A DNA stretch of 64,000 bases from Pseudomonas sp. RSB 5.4 (GCF_037126175.1 NZ_CP146986.1:806001-870000); one strand, 5' to 3'; shown: positions 35,174 to 44,387, counted from the first letter of the stretch. Notes: generated by a model from the letters alone, not told the origin. Program-made: numbers and translations.

Positions 35174-35662
35174 ATGCGCAAACTGGACCGTACCGACATC
35201 GGCATTCTCAACAGCCTTCAGGAGAACGCGCGCATCACCAACGCCGACCTCGCGCGCTCGGTGAACCTGTCGCCGACACCGTGTTTCAACCGGGTCAAGG
35301 CGATGGAAGAATTAGGCCTGATTCGCGAGCAGGTGACGCTGCTGGATGCCGATCTGCTGGGCCTGCACGTGAACGTGTTCATTCATGTGAGCCTGGAGAA
35401 ACAGGTCGAGGAAGCGTTGCAGCATTTCGAAGAGGCGATCTCTGACCGCCCCGAGGTGATGGAGTGCTACCTGATGGCCGGCGACCCGGACTATCTGATC
35501 CGGGTGCTGGTGCCGACCATTCAGTCGCTGGAACGCTTCATGATGGACTTTCTGACCAAGGTGCCGGGGGTGGCGAACATCCGGTCGAGTTTTGCCTTGA
35601 AGCAGGTGCGTTACAAGACGGCACTGCCGTTGCCGGCGAATGGGTTGACCTTGGGGTCTTGA
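35174..35662 (+). CDS. bkdR: Lrp/AsnC-family activator BkdR
   Basis: A 162-residue Lrp-type regulator. The N-terminal HTH (about residues 3-62) has [20 protein letters not shown] and [18 protein letters not shown]. The C-terminal RAM effector domain includes [19 protein letters not shown], where branched-chain amino acids bind in this family. Divergent to the bkd operon, as in P. putida, where BkdR activates it and is repressed by its own product. A REPIN starts two bases after the stop. Confidence 0.95.
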   Translation: MRKLDRTDIGILNSLQENARITNADLARSVNLSPTPCFNRVKAMEELGLIREQVTLLDADLLGLHVNVFIHVSLEKQVEEALQHFEEAISDRPEVMECYLMAGDPDYLIRVLVPTIQSLERFMMDFLTKVPGVANIRSSFALKQVRYKTALPLPANGLTLGS

Positions 35663-35663
35663 A

Positions 35664-35764
35664 GATCAAAAGATCGCAGCCTGCGGCAGCTCCTACAGGT
35701 GAACGCATTCCAGTTTTGATGGGAAACGCGTTCTCCCTGGAGCTGCCGAAGGCTGCGATCTTTT
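35664..35764. repeat. REPIN (family B)
   Basis: AAAGATCGCAGCCTGCGGCA and the inverted AGCTGCCGAAGGCTGCGATC fill the entire gap between the convergent bkdR and persulfide dioxygenase genes. Confidence 0.9.
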
Positions 35765-35767
35765 GCT

Positions 35768-36631
35768 TTAAAGCTTGTTGATCGGCACCTTCAGATAAAC
35801 CACACCGTTATCCTCGGCCGCCGGAAAATTCCCCGCCCGTACATTCACCTGAATCGCCGGCAGCAACAGTGTCGGCATGCCTAGCCCGGCATCGCGTTTG
35901 GTACGCATCTCGACAAACGCCGCCTCATCGATTCCGTCATGCACATGAATATTGCTCCTGCGCTGCTCGCCGACGGTGGTCTGGCATTGCGCGGCGCGGC
36001 CTTCGGGCGGGTAGTCGTGGCAGACGTAGAGTTTGACGCTGGCGGGGAAGGCCAGCAGTTTGTGGATCGAGTTGAACAGTTGATGCGCGTTGCCGCCGGG
36101 GAAGTCGCAGCGGGCGGTGCCGACGTCAGGCATGAACAGCGTGTCGCCGACCAGAATCTGCTCGCCATCGATCAGGTAGGCCATGTCCGCCGGGGTGTGG
36201 CCGGGGACGTGCAGGGCAGTGGCCTTGAGGTTGCCGATCATGAACGACTCGTTCGGCGCGAACAGGTGATCGAACTGCGAGCCGTCGACGCAAAATTCCG
36301 GTTCCAGATTGAACAGCGCCTTGAACACGTTCTGCACTTTGCTGATCGACTGGCCGATCGCGATCCTGCCGCCGAGTTCGCGGCGCAGGTACGGCGCGGC
36401 GGACAGGTGATCGGCGTGGGCGTGGGTTTCCAGCAGCCATTGCACCTGCAAGCGGTGTTCACGGACGAAAGCGATGATTTTGTCGGCCTGCACCGTGCAG
36501 GTGCGCCCGGCGGCGCCGTCGTAATCGAGTACCGGATCGACGATTGCACACTGCCCGCCATCGGCTTCATAGACCACATAGCTGTAGGTCGAGGAGGCGG
36601 GGTCGAGGAAAGCTTCAATCTGCGCGGGCAT
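35768..36631 (-). CDS. MBL-fold persulfide dioxygenase-like protein
   Basis: A 287-residue metallo-beta-lactamase-fold protein. LETHAHADHLSAAPYLRREL near residue 77 gives the HxHxDH motif, HVPGHTPADMAYLI the next His, and VGDTLFMPDVG the bridging Asp. These fit the ETHE1/Blh persulfide dioxygenase branch, which oxidises glutathione persulfide to sulfite with mononuclear iron. Divergent from a BigR-type sensor and near an SQR and a TauE/SafE exporter, the classic sulfide-detoxification set. The start MPAQIEAF at 36631 is chosen over an upstream TTG. Confidence 0.85.
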   Translation of the reverse strand: MPAQIEAFLDPASSTYSYVVYEADGGQCAIVDPVLDYDGAAGRTCTVQADKIIAFVREHRLQVQWLLETHAHADHLSAAPYLRRELGGRIAIGQSISKVQNVFKALFNLEPEFCVDGSQFDHLFAPNESFMIGNLKATALHVPGHTPADMAYLIDGEQILVGDTLFMPDVGTARCDFPGGNAHQLFNSIHKLLAFPASVKLYVCHDYPPEGRAAQCQTTVGEQRRSNIHVHDGIDEAAFVEMRTKRDAGLGMPTLLLPAIQVNVRAGNFPAAEDNGVVYLKVPINKL

Positions 36632-36663
36632 GGACACGAACCTGAACAAGGGAAATGGGTTGC

Positions 36664-36689
36664 AACACTTTATCTAAAAACATAATGTT
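36664..36689. promoter_or_regulatory. Candidate BigR-type operator
   Basis: AACACTTTATCTAAAAACAT then AATGTT is an AT-rich imperfect dyad (AACA...TGTT ends) in the 91-base gap between the divergent persulfide dioxygenase and BigR-like genes, where BigR-type sites usually lie. Confidence 0.4.
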
Positions 36690-36722
36690 CGCAGCTTAAG
36701 TGACGTTGAAGGCATCGTGCAA

Positions 36723-37064
36723 ATGCAATCCAGTCTGACCGAATGTGAAGTCGCCCAATTGCGGGCCTCCGCCTCCAAGGCCTGTGCGCTGCTCAAGGCG
36801 TTGGCCAATGAGGATCGGCTGTTGATCCTGTGCCAGTTGACTCAGGGCGAGCGCAACGTCGGCGAGCTGGAAAAAATGACCGGCGTGCGCCAGCCGACGC
36901 TGTCCCAGCAACTGGGCATCCTGCGCGATGAAGGCCTGGTGGCGACTCGTCGCGAAGGCAAGTACATCTTTTACGGTCTGGCCAGTCCTGAAGTGATTCA
37001 GGTGATGAAAACCCTCTCCGGGCTGTATTGCGGGGCGGTGCTCAAGAGCTGGGGTCATCCATAA
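36723..37064 (+). CDS. bigR: BigR/SqrR-like ArsR-family sulfide sensor
   Basis: A 113-residue ArsR-family repressor. KALANEDRLLILCQLTQGE precedes the HTH GVRQPTLSQQLGILRDEGLV. Cys37 and Cys103 are 66 residues apart, exactly the spacing of the Cys42/Cys108 pair of BigR, which forms a sulfide-induced di- or polysulfide link and releases DNA. Two more Cys (8, 21) lie in helix 1. The ATG at 36723 follows GAAGG; a GTG at 36717 is possible. It should repress the divergent dioxygenase gene and the SQR unit behind it. Confidence 0.85.
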   Translation: MQSSLTECEVAQLRASASKACALLKALANEDRLLILCQLTQGERNVGELEKMTGVRQPTLSQQLGILRDEGLVATRREGKYIFYGLASPEVIQVMKTLSGLYCGAVLKSWGHP

Positions 37065-37088
37065 ATGTCAGCTAACACCTCCATCCCC

Positions 37089-37178
37089 TGTGGGAGCGGG
37101 CTTGCTCGCGAAGGCGTCGTATCAGTCGACATTAATGTTGAATGATCTACCGTTTTCGCGAGCAAGCCCGCTCCCACA
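37089..37178. repeat. REPIN (family A)
   Basis: TGTGGGAGCGGGCTTGCTCG and CGAGCAAGCCCGCTCCCACA in inverted orientation, between the bigR-like gene and sqr; it does not break co-orientation. Confidence 0.9.
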
Positions 37179-37232
37179 TTGGTTTTATGTGAAGGCCAAG
37201 AAATCCTTGCGTGCAGCAATAAGGAACAAGCA

Positions 37233-38477
37233 ATGAATGATCAACACTGGGGCCCATCCATCAGTGCAGATATCGTGGTCATCGGCGGCGGCACCGCCGG
37301 CATCGGCTTCGTCGCCAGTCTGCTCAAGCGTGATCCCACTCTGAAAATCACCGTGATCGAGCCAAGCGCCCAGCATTACTACCAACCGGCGTGGACGCTG
37401 GTCGGCGGTGGCGCCTATGACGTCAAGGACACCGCGCGACCGATGGGCCAGGTGATGCCGCGTCAGGCCACCTGGATTCAAGCGGCAGTCACCGCCATTG
37501 ATCCCGACACACGTCAACTCACCCTCAACGATCAACGCCGCGTCAGCTACCAGAACCTGATCGTCTGTCCCGGCTTGCGTCTGGCCTGGGAGAAGATCGA
37601 AGGCTTGCAGGAAAGCCTCGGCCAGCATGGTGTGACCTCCAATTACAGCTATCAGCATTCGCAGTACACCTGGGATCAGGTGCAGAAACTGCGCGGCGGC
37701 AAGGCGCTGTTCACTCAGCCGGCGATGCCGATCAAATGCGCCGGGGCACCGCAGAAGGCGTTGTACCTGTCGTGCGATCACTGGCGCAAAACCGGCGTGC
37801 TGAACAACATTGACGTCGAATTCAACCTGGCCGGCGCTGCGCTGTTCGGTGTCGCGACCTTCGTGCCGCCACTGATGAAGTACATCGAAAAGTACAACGC
37901 GCAACTGGCCTTCAACGCCAACCTGGTCAAGGTCGACGGCCCGGCGAAAACCGCGTGGTTCGAGATCAAGGACGCTGACGGCAACGTCACCACACAGGCG
38001 AAAAGCTTCGATCTGCTGCATGTCGTGCCGCCGCAGGTCTCGCCGGATTTCATCGCTCAGAGCCCGTTGGCCGACGCTGGCGGCTGGTGCGAAGTGAACC
38101 CGCACAGCCTGCAGCACCTGCGTTACCCGGAAGTGTTCGCCATTGGCGACATCTGCGGCACCAGCAATGCGAAAACCGCGGCGGCCGTGCGCAAGCAGGT
38201 TGTGGTGGTCGCGGAAAACCTTTTGGCGCTGCGCAAGCAAAAGCCTATGCCGCTGAAGTACGACGGCTACGGTTCCTGCCCGCTGACGGTGGAGAAGGGC
38301 AAGGTGATCCTCGCCGAGTTCGGCTACGGCGGGAAGTTGCTGCCGACCTTCGCGCTCGACGCGACCGTGCCGCGCCGCTCGGCGTGGTTTCTCAAGGCGA
38401 CGCTGCTGCCGTGGTTCTACTGGAACGGCATGCTCAAGGGCCGCGAGTGGCTGACCGGTCTGTCCAAGGTTGACTGA
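37233..38477 (+). CDS. sqr: Sulfide:quinone oxidoreductase-like FAD protein
   Basis: A 414-residue flavoprotein. VVIGGGTAGIGFVASLL near residue 15 binds FAD. Cys in NLIVCPGL, in PAMPIKCAGAPQKALYLSC and in YGSCPLTV match the SQR pattern of active-site cysteines that carry the persulfide. The C-terminal TLLPWFYWNGMLKG is the amphipathic membrane anchor of the SQR family. It oxidises H2S, passes electrons to ubiquinone and makes persulfide for the dioxygenase. AAGGA lies 7 bases before the ATG at 37233. Confidence 0.87.
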   Translation: MNDQHWGPSISADIVVIGGGTAGIGFVASLLKRDPTLKITVIEPSAQHYYQPAWTLVGGGAYDVKDTARPMGQVMPRQATWIQAAVTAIDPDTRQLTLNDQRRVSYQNLIVCPGLRLAWEKIEGLQESLGQHGVTSNYSYQHSQYTWDQVQKLRGGKALFTQPAMPIKCAGAPQKALYLSCDHWRKTGVLNNIDVEFNLAGAALFGVATFVPPLMKYIEKYNAQLAFNANLVKVDGPAKTAWFEIKDADGNVTTQAKSFDLLHVVPPQVSPDFIAQSPLADAGGWCEVNPHSLQHLRYPEVFAIGDICGTSNAKTAAAVRKQVVVVAENLLALRKQKPMPLKYDGYGSCPLTVEKGKVILAEFGYGGKLLPTFALDATVPRRSAWFLKATLLPWFYWNGMLKGREWLTGLSKVD

Positions 38478-38486
38478 GTAAATCCT

Positions 38487-39287
38487 ATGTTGCTGGCAAG
38501 TCTGTTTGGCGTGTTGATGGGGTTGATTCTCGGGCTCACCGGGGCGGGCGGCGGGATTCTCGCGGTGCCGGCGCTGGTGCTGGGCCTTGGCTGGACGATG
38601 ACGCAAGCGGCGCCGGTCGCGTTGTTTGCGGTCGGCAGTGCGGCGGCGGTCGGGGCGATTGATGGCTTGCGCCATGGGCTGGTGCGCTATCGCGCAGCGC
38701 TGCTGATTGCGGCGCTCGGTGCGGTTTTTTCGCCGGTGGGGATTTATTTCGCGCACCAGTTGCCTGAGAAGATTCTGATGATCCTCTTCAGCCTGCTGAT
38801 GGTCATGGTCGCTTGGCGCATGCTGCGCCGTGAGCGTCAGCACGAAGGACCGAGCGATCACGGCCACGCGAGCTGGGGCCAGAAAAACTGCATGCTGAAT
38901 GAAGAGACCGGGCGTTTCGACTGGACCGCCAAATGCACCGCGACACTGGCGGCATTGGGCGCGGTCACGGGCGTGGTGTCGGGACTGCTCGGCGTCGGCG
39001 GTGGCTTCCTGATCGTCCCGGCGTTCAAGCAACTGACCGACGTGCAGATGCGCGGCATCGTTGCGACGTCGTTGATGGTGATCAGCCTGATTTCCGCCAT
39101 TGGCGTGATCGGCTCCTTCCATGCCGGAGTGCGCATCGACAGCCTTGGCGTGGCGTTCATCATCGCCAGCATTGTCGGCATGATCATCGGCCGCAAACTC
39201 TGCGCCCGGGTTCCGGCGCGGACATTGCAGGTGGGCTTTGCCAGTGTGTGCCTGGTGGTCGCGGCTTACATGATGCTGCGCGCCTGA
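38487..39287 (+). CDS. TauE/SafE-family sulfite exporter (TSUP)
   Basis: A 266-residue membrane protein with about eight segments in two repeats. Each repeat begins with a Gly-rich motif: GLTGAGGGILAVPALVLGLG near residue 14 and GLLGVGGGFLIVPAFKQL near residue 168. The family moves sulfite, sulfonates or related anions out of the cell. It begins 9 bases after sqr, so it probably exports sulfite produced by the persulfide dioxygenase. A hydrophilic loop (residues 110-145) separates the halves. Confidence 0.88.
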   Translation: MLLASLFGVLMGLILGLTGAGGGILAVPALVLGLGWTMTQAAPVALFAVGSAAAVGAIDGLRHGLVRYRAALLIAALGAVFSPVGIYFAHQLPEKILMILFSLLMVMVAWRMLRRERQHEGPSDHGHASWGQKNCMLNEETGRFDWTAKCTATLAALGAVTGVVSGLLGVGGGFLIVPAFKQLTDVQMRGIVATSLMVISLISAIGVIGSFHAGVRIDSLGVAFIIASIVGMIIGRKLCARVPARTLQVGFASVCLVVAAYMMLRA

Positions 39288-39316
39288 TACAAAACTCCCG
39301 GCCCGACATTTGACCC

Positions 39317-39406
39317 TGTGGGAGTGAGCCTGCTCGCGATAGCGGTTTAGTATTCAACATTGATGCTGACTGACACTGCGCTATCGCGAGCAGGCTCACT
39401 CCTACA
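39317..39406. repeat. REPIN (family A)
   Basis: TGTGGGAGTGAGCCTGCTCG against CGAGCAGGCTCACTCCTACA, between the exporter and the efflux operon. Confidence 0.9.
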
Positions 39407-39467
39407 GGGGATGTGTGTTTTGTCGTTGATTGCGGCAAACTCAGACATCCCCAAACAAGGCCTTTCA

Positions 39468-41123
39468 ATGGATCGATACGCCCCGCGCAACTGGCAGCCA
39501 CACGAGAAGCCCAGTCTGCCCGGTTCCCCCTCGACGCCGTTGCACTCCAACCCCAAGCGCCTGGCCTATGCGCTGGTCGGGTTGCTGGTGGCGGTGACCG
39601 GTGGTTTGGGCAACTCACTGGTGGTCGCCAACCTGCCTTACCTGCAAGGCGCGCTGGGTGCGACTACGGCGGAGATGGCCTGGCTGCCGGCCGCCTACGT
39701 GATGACCAACGTGTCGATGAACCTGCTGCTGGTGAAGTTTCGTCAGCAGTTCGGCCTGCGTGCATTCACCGAAGTGTTTCTGGTGCTGTATGCGCTGGTG
39801 ACCTTCGGCCACCTGTTCGTCAACGACCTGAGCTCGGCCATCGCGGTGCGTGCGGCGCACGGCATGGTCGGTGCGGCACTGAGTTCGCTGGGTCTGTATT
39901 ACATGGTCCAGGCGTTTCCGGCCAAGTGGCGGCTGAAGGCCTTGGTGCTCGGGCTCGGCGCCTCACAACTGGCCTTGCCGCTGGCGCGCCTGTTCTCCGA
40001 GGACTTGCTGCAGATTGCCGAATGGCGCGGCTTGTACCTGTTCGAATTGGGCATGGCTTTGCTGTCGCTGGGCTGCGTGCTGTTGCTCAAGTTGCCGCCC
40101 GGTGACCGCTTCAAGACCTTCGAACCGCTGGATTTTCTCACCTTCGCGATTCTCGCCAGCGGCGTGGCACTGCTTTGCGCGGTGTTGTCGCTGGGGCGGA
40201 TCGATTGGTGGCTGGAGGCCAACTGGATCGGTTATGCGCTGGCGGCCTCGATTGCCCTGATCCTCGCGGGCCTGGCGATCGAGCACAATCGCAGCAACCC
40301 GATGCTGATGACCCGTTGGCTCGGCAGTGGCACGATGATCCGCCTGGCGCTGGCGGTGACCCTGATTCGCATGGTGACCTCGGAGCAGTCCACCGGCGCC
40401 GTCGGTTTCATGCAGAACCTCAACATGGGTTATGAGCAGTTGCACAGCCTGTACGTGGTGATGCTGATTGGCAGCGTTGCCGGGCTGGCGACCAGCGCGC
40501 TGACCATCGATCCCAAGCACCTGCTGATGCCGCTGATCATCTCGCTGGCGCTGATGGCGACCGGTTCGGTGATGGACAGTTTTTCCAATAACCTGACCCG
40601 CCCGGCGAACCTGTATTTCAGTCAGTTCCTGCTGGCCTTAGGCAGCACGTTTTTCCTTGGCCCGACCATGGTTTTCGGCACGCGCAACGTGCTGACCAAC
40701 CCGCGCAATTTGGTGAGTTTTTCGGTGTTGTTCGGGATCTGCAACAACCTCGGCGGCTTGCTCGGCGCGGCGTTGTTGGGCACGTTCCAGATCGTGCGCG
40801 AGAAATTCCACTCCAGTCATCTGGTCGAGCACCTGACGTTGTCCGATCCGCTGGTGGCTGCCCGCGTGCAGAGCGGCGGTTCGGCCTATGGCTCCTTGCT
40901 GGCCGACCCGAGCCTGCGCAATCTGGCCGGGATTCGTAGTCTGTCCAACGCGGCGACCCGCGAAGCCAATGTACTGGCCTATAACGATGTGTTCATGCTG
41001 ATCGCCGTGATTGCGGTGCTGACCATGATCTGGCTGTCCATTCGTGCGCTGTGGCTGATGAGCACCACCAAAGCCGTCGACCCAGCGCCTTCCGTACCTC
41101 CTAGCGGTGCCTCCAATTCATGA
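39468..41123 (+). CDS. MFS efflux transporter, EmrB/DHA2-like
   Basis: A 551-residue permease with about 14 hydrophobic segments, the DHA2 layout. MAWLPAAYVMTNVSMNLLLV near helix 2 and RAAHGMVGAALSSLGLYYM near helix 4 correspond to conserved EmrB/FarB regions. The start at 39468 (MDRYAPRNWQ) has ACAAGG 7 bases upstream. Its stop overlaps the fusion-protein gene by ATGA. It should pump hydrophobic or aromatic toxic compounds out with protons. No outer-membrane factor or regulator gene is adjacent. Confidence 0.85.
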   Translation: MDRYAPRNWQPHEKPSLPGSPSTPLHSNPKRLAYALVGLLVAVTGGLGNSLVVANLPYLQGALGATTAEMAWLPAAYVMTNVSMNLLLVKFRQQFGLRAFTEVFLVLYALVTFGHLFVNDLSSAIAVRAAHGMVGAALSSLGLYYMVQAFPAKWRLKALVLGLGASQLALPLARLFSEDLLQIAEWRGLYLFELGMALLSLGCVLLLKLPPGDRFKTFEPLDFLTFAILASGVALLCAVLSLGRIDWWLEANWIGYALAASIALILAGLAIEHNRSNPMLMTRWLGSGTMIRLALAVTLIRMVTSEQSTGAVGFMQNLNMGYEQLHSLYVVMLIGSVAGLATSALTIDPKHLLMPLIISLALMATGSVMDSFSNNLTRPANLYFSQFLLALGSTFFLGPTMVFGTRNVLTNPRNLVSFSVLFGICNNLGGLLGAALLGTFQIVREKFHSSHLVEHLTLSDPLVAARVQSGGSAYGSLLADPSLRNLAGIRSLSNAATREANVLAYNDVFMLIAVIAVLTMIWLSIRALWLMSTTKAVDPAPSVPPSGASNS

Positions 41124-42262
41124 CCGAACCGACCACCACAACTACCAATGCCATCGCTGCCACCCCGGAAGGCGTGGCGCCGCCGTCCTCGCCGAACACC
41201 GAGCCACGCTCGTTGCGGGTGCGGGTCATCTCGTCGCTGGGCTTTGCCGCGATTGCCATCGTCGGCGTGCTGATCGTGCTGTACGCCTGGCAGTTGCCGC
41301 CGTTCAGCAGCGCGGTCGAGACCACCGAAAACGCTTTGGTGCGCGGCCAAGTGACGATCATCGGCCCGCAACTCAGCGGTTACGTGTTTGAAGTGCCGGT
41401 GCAGGACTTCCAGTACGTGAAGGCCGGCGATTTGCTGGTGCGCCTGGACGACCGGATTTATCAGCAGCACCTCGACCAGGCACTGGCGCAACTGGCAGTG
41501 CAGAAGGCCTCGCTGGCCAATGTGGTGCAGCAACGCAACAGCGCCGAAGCGACGATCAAGCTGCGTCAGGCGGTGGTGGCCGACAGTGAAGCGCAGTTGC
41601 GCAAAAGCGAGGCGGATCTGCGTCGTAACAAGGAGCTGGTGAGCGACGGTTCGGTGTCCAAGCGCGAAATGGACGTGGCCCTGGCGGCCAACGCGCAGGG
41701 CATTGCGGCGGTGGCGCAGGCCAAGGCCAATCTGGAAATCGCCCGTCAGGACCTGCAAACGGTGATCGTCAATCGCGGCTCGCTGGAAGCAGCAGTTGCC
41801 AGCGCTGAAGCGGCGGTGCAACTGGCGCGGATCGATTTGTCGAACACCCGCATCGTCGCCCCGCGTGACGGCCAGCTCGGACAGATTGGCGTGCGCCTGG
41901 GCGCTTACGTCAACTCCGGGGCGCAACTGATGGCGTTGGTGCCGAACCAGAAATGGGTGATCGCCAACATGAAGGAAACCCAGATGGACAACGTGCGGGT
42001 CGGGCAGCCGGTGCGCTTCACCGTCGATGCACTGAACCACCGCAGATTCACTGGCCATGTGCAGCACATCTCACCGGCAACCGGCTCTGAATTCGCGTTG
42101 TTGCAGGCAGACAATGCCACCGGCAACTTCGTGAAAATCGCCCAGCGAGTGCCGGTGCGGATCACCATTGATGAGGGCCAGCAGGAAGAGGAACGCCTGC
42201 GACCGGGGATGTCGGTGGTGGTCAGCATCGATACTGCAGCGGGCGACACACAACCGCATTGA
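41120..42262 (+). CDS. HlyD/EmrA-type membrane fusion protein
   Basis: A 380-residue periplasmic adaptor. One membrane anchor lies near residues 34-56 (VISSLGFAAIAIVGVLIVLY). A lipoyl-like half motif (RGQVTIIGPQLSGYVFEVPV) comes next. A coiled-coil hairpin rich in Ala, Gln and Arg spans about 120-225. The second half motif NTRIVAPRDGQLGQIGVRLG and a beta-barrel end the protein. It couples the inner-membrane pump to an outer-membrane channel encoded elsewhere. It overlaps the transporter by 4 bases. Confidence 0.9.
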   Translation: MTEPTTTTTNAIAATPEGVAPPSSPNTEPRSLRVRVISSLGFAAIAIVGVLIVLYAWQLPPFSSAVETTENALVRGQVTIIGPQLSGYVFEVPVQDFQYVKAGDLLVRLDDRIYQQHLDQALAQLAVQKASLANVVQQRNSAEATIKLRQAVVADSEAQLRKSEADLRRNKELVSDGSVSKREMDVALAANAQGIAAVAQAKANLEIARQDLQTVIVNRGSLEAAVASAEAAVQLARIDLSNTRIVAPRDGQLGQIGVRLGAYVNSGAQLMALVPNQKWVIANMKETQMDNVRVGQPVRFTVDALNHRRFTGHVQHISPATGSEFALLQADNATGNFVKIAQRVPVRITIDEGQQEEERLRPGMSVVVSIDTAAGDTQPH

Positions 42263-42278
42263 CCTCCACAGATCAAAA

Positions 42279-42367
42279 TGTGGGAGCGGGCTTGCTCGCG
42301 AAGGCGGTGTGTCAGTTGATATTTCCGTATCTGACGCGCCGCCTTCGCGAGCAAGCCCGCTCCCACA
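42279..42367. repeat. REPIN (family A)
   Basis: TGTGGGAGCGGGCTTGCTCG against GCGAGCAAGCCCGCTCCCAC, between the convergent efflux operon and copD. Confidence 0.9.
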
Positions 42368-42379
42368 AGAGGATCGGGT

Positions 42380-43237
42380 TTATCCAGCAATCATCGGCGG
42401 CAGGGTGCCGAGTAGCGACACGGCGGCAACCGCACCGATCCCCAACAACCACTCCAGCACCACACTGCGCTTGAGCGCGCCCATCCGCTGTTCGCAATCA
42501 TCAATCCGCAAGCGGTTGAACAGCGCCAGGGCGAGCATGCCTGCCACCAGCAACGCCTTGATCAGCAGAATCAACGCAAACCCTGCAAACAACGGCGTCG
42601 GCCACCATTGGCCAGTCAGCACGCGCACGTTGATCAGCCCGGTGATCAGCAGACCCCCAACGATCGCGTAACCGACACCGCTGAAGCGTTGCAGGATCCG
42701 GCTCATCGCTTCGCCAGGTTGACGCAGGATCAACACCAGCAACAACAACCCGCCGAGCCATGCGGCCACACACGTCAGATGAACGATCTGGTTGAGAATC
42801 AGCAGTTGCCCGCTCAGACCATCGAGCATCGCACCGTGACCGACCGGTGCCAGCGTCGCCAGCAACAATCCGCTCAAGCCCAGGCGCAACGGCACGCTCG
42901 ATCGCCAAGGTGTAAATAACAACGCCAGCAACAGCGCGTTGATCAGCAGATGCCAGCGCCAGACCTGCCCGAAAAAGGTATTGCCGAGCACTACTTCAAT
43001 GGTGTCCGGCTCGAACGCGGCCGCCGCCGAGCCGGCCATGCTTGCGGTGATCAACAGCGCCCAGGTGACACCGCTGAGCAGCGCAATCGCCGTCAGCCAG
43101 CGCGCCAGTTGCGCCAGATGCCGATCCAGTGTCGGCACGGGCGCCTTGAGCAGCAGCGGCCGGAACAGCCAGGCGCCGAACACCATCAATACCGCGCTGA
43201 AATGCACAAAGCGACACAGCACCAGCGCTTCACTCAT
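42380..43237 (-). CDS. copD: CopD-family copper resistance membrane protein
   Basis: A 285-residue protein with about eight hydrophobic segments. Family blocks RFVHFSAVLMVFGAWLF near residue 9, NQIVHLTCVAAWLGGLLLLV near residue 153 and FSGVGYAIVGGLLITGLINV are present, with His residues in the helices that could guide copper. CopD with CopC is linked to copper uptake or supply across the inner membrane. It starts 3 bases after copC ends, so both form one operon. Confidence 0.9.
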   Translation of the reverse strand: MSEALVLCRFVHFSAVLMVFGAWLFRPLLLKAPVPTLDRHLAQLARWLTAIALLSGVTWALLITASMAGSAAAAFEPDTIEVVLGNTFFGQVWRWHLLINALLLALLFTPWRSSVPLRLGLSGLLLATLAPVGHGAMLDGLSGQLLILNQIVHLTCVAAWLGGLLLLVLILRQPGEAMSRILQRFSGVGYAIVGGLLITGLINVRVLTGQWWPTPLFAGFALILLIKALLVAGMLALALFNRLRIDDCEQRMGALKRSVVLEWLLGIGAVAAVSLLGTLPPMIAG

Positions 43238-43240
43238 GAA

Positions 43241-43603
43241 TTACTGGCCGATCTTGAACTGATAGGCGCCTTCGCTCTTGTGTGTATCGACCGACACCGC
43301 GTGCCATTCGACTTTGTATGCACCGGCGCCGAGTGGTGCGGCGGGAGTGACGATCAGGGTTTTCTTTTCGTTCTCGGTGGTCAGCGCTTTGATCGCCACC
43401 GGGGCGCCATCGTGGGTCAGGCTGACTTTGGTAAAGCTGGCTTCGACGCCTTCGGAAAAGGTCAGGCGCAGATCGGCCGGTGCGGCGACGGTGCTGTCGG
43501 CGGCCGGCGTTGCACTTTTCAGGTGGGCGTGGGCGAAAACCGAAGATGCGGCGAACAGCGAAGCGAGCAGGGCCGTGGTGGTCAGGACATTCTTGAACAG
43601 CAT
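43241..43603 (-). CDS. copC: CopC periplasmic copper-binding protein
   Basis: A 120-residue protein with a signal peptide cut before His25 (SVFA-HAHLKS), so His becomes residue 1 of the mature protein and forms the Cu(II) brace with the Asp and His of SVDTHKSEG near the C terminus. LRLTFSEGVEASFTKVSLTH is the typical cupredoxin-like strand pair. The Met-rich Cu(I) site of plasmid CopC is absent, so it is the Cu(II)-only type. AGAGG precedes the ATG at 43603. A much longer frame upstream is not real. Confidence 0.92.
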   Translation of the reverse strand: MLFKNVLTTTALLASLFAASSVFAHAHLKSATPAADSTVAAPADLRLTFSEGVEASFTKVSLTHDGAPVAIKALTTENEKKTLIVTPAAPLGAGAYKVEWHAVSVDTHKSEGAYQFKIGQ

Positions 43604-43716
43604 CGCGGATACCTCTGAGGCAGGACAAAGAAGCCTCAGTTTAGCCATCCGCAGACTTGCGCACGAAGTTTTATTTACAGCGGTCGCCCCCAGAGCAGAG
43701 CGGATGCTAGTCTTCA

Positions 43717-43729
43717 ACAACGTCGTTGT
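43717..43729. promoter_or_regulatory. Candidate TetR autoregulatory operator
   Basis: ACAACG-T-CGTTGT is a perfect 6-bp dyad located 13 bases before the TetR start at 43742, a usual place for autorepression. Confidence 0.4.
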
Positions 43730-43741
43730 CAGGGAGCCCTC

Positions 43742-44362
43742 ATGGGCAATCACAAGATCGAGATTCGTCGCAGTAACGTCGAGAAAATCCTGCTCGCGGC
43801 GGAAAAAGTCTTCGCCGAAAAAGGCTTCGGCGGCACCGCCATGGCCGACATCGCCGCCGAAGTGCAACTGCCGCGTTCCAACCTGCATTACTACTTCTCG
43901 ACCAAAAGCGAACTGTACAGCGCAGTGCTGTTCGACCTGCTGGAGGTGTGGAAACAGGACGCGCTGTGCTTCGAGATGTTCGATGACCCGCGGGTGGTGC
44001 TCAGCAGCTACATCCGCGCCAAGATGAACCATTCGCGCAGCCGGCCGTACGGCTCGAAAGTCTGGGCCAACGAGATCATCCACGGCGCGCCGACCCTCGG
44101 TGAGGCGCTGGATGTCAGCCTGTACGACTGGGCGAAAATGAAGGAAGCGAAGATCCGCCAGTGGGTCGAAGACAAGCGGATTCTGCCGGTGGAACCGTCG
44201 GGCCTGCTGTACATGATCTGGGCCTCGACCCAGCATTACGCCGACTTCGACCATCAGGTAAATATTTTGAACGAGCATCAGCCGCTGTCGGACATGCAGT
44301 TCGAGCGGGCGGTGCAGACGGTGACCAGTGTGATTTTGCGCGGGATCGGGTTGGAACCTTGA
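43742..44362 (+). CDS. TetR-family regulator, RutR-like
   Basis: A 206-residue TetR protein. The N-terminal HTH spans residues 10-58 (VEKILLAAEKVFAEKGFGGT, then QLPRSNLHYYFSTKSELYS). The effector domain contains RAKMNHSRSRPYGSKVWANE and LYMIWASTQHYADFDHQVNI, which resemble RutR, the uracil/thymine-sensing regulator. It faces the preTA-hydA pyrimidine catabolism genes, supporting pyrimidine control of that operon. It is divergent from copC by 138 bases. Confidence 0.82.
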   Translation: MGNHKIEIRRSNVEKILLAAEKVFAEKGFGGTAMADIAAEVQLPRSNLHYYFSTKSELYSAVLFDLLEVWKQDALCFEMFDDPRVVLSSYIRAKMNHSRSRPYGSKVWANEIIHGAPTLGEALDVSLYDWAKMKEAKIRQWVEDKRILPVEPSGLLYMIWASTQHYADFDHQVNILNEHQPLSDMQFERAVQTVTSVILRGIGLEP

Positions 44363-44387
44363 TTGATGGGTTGAAGCTGATGAACCC

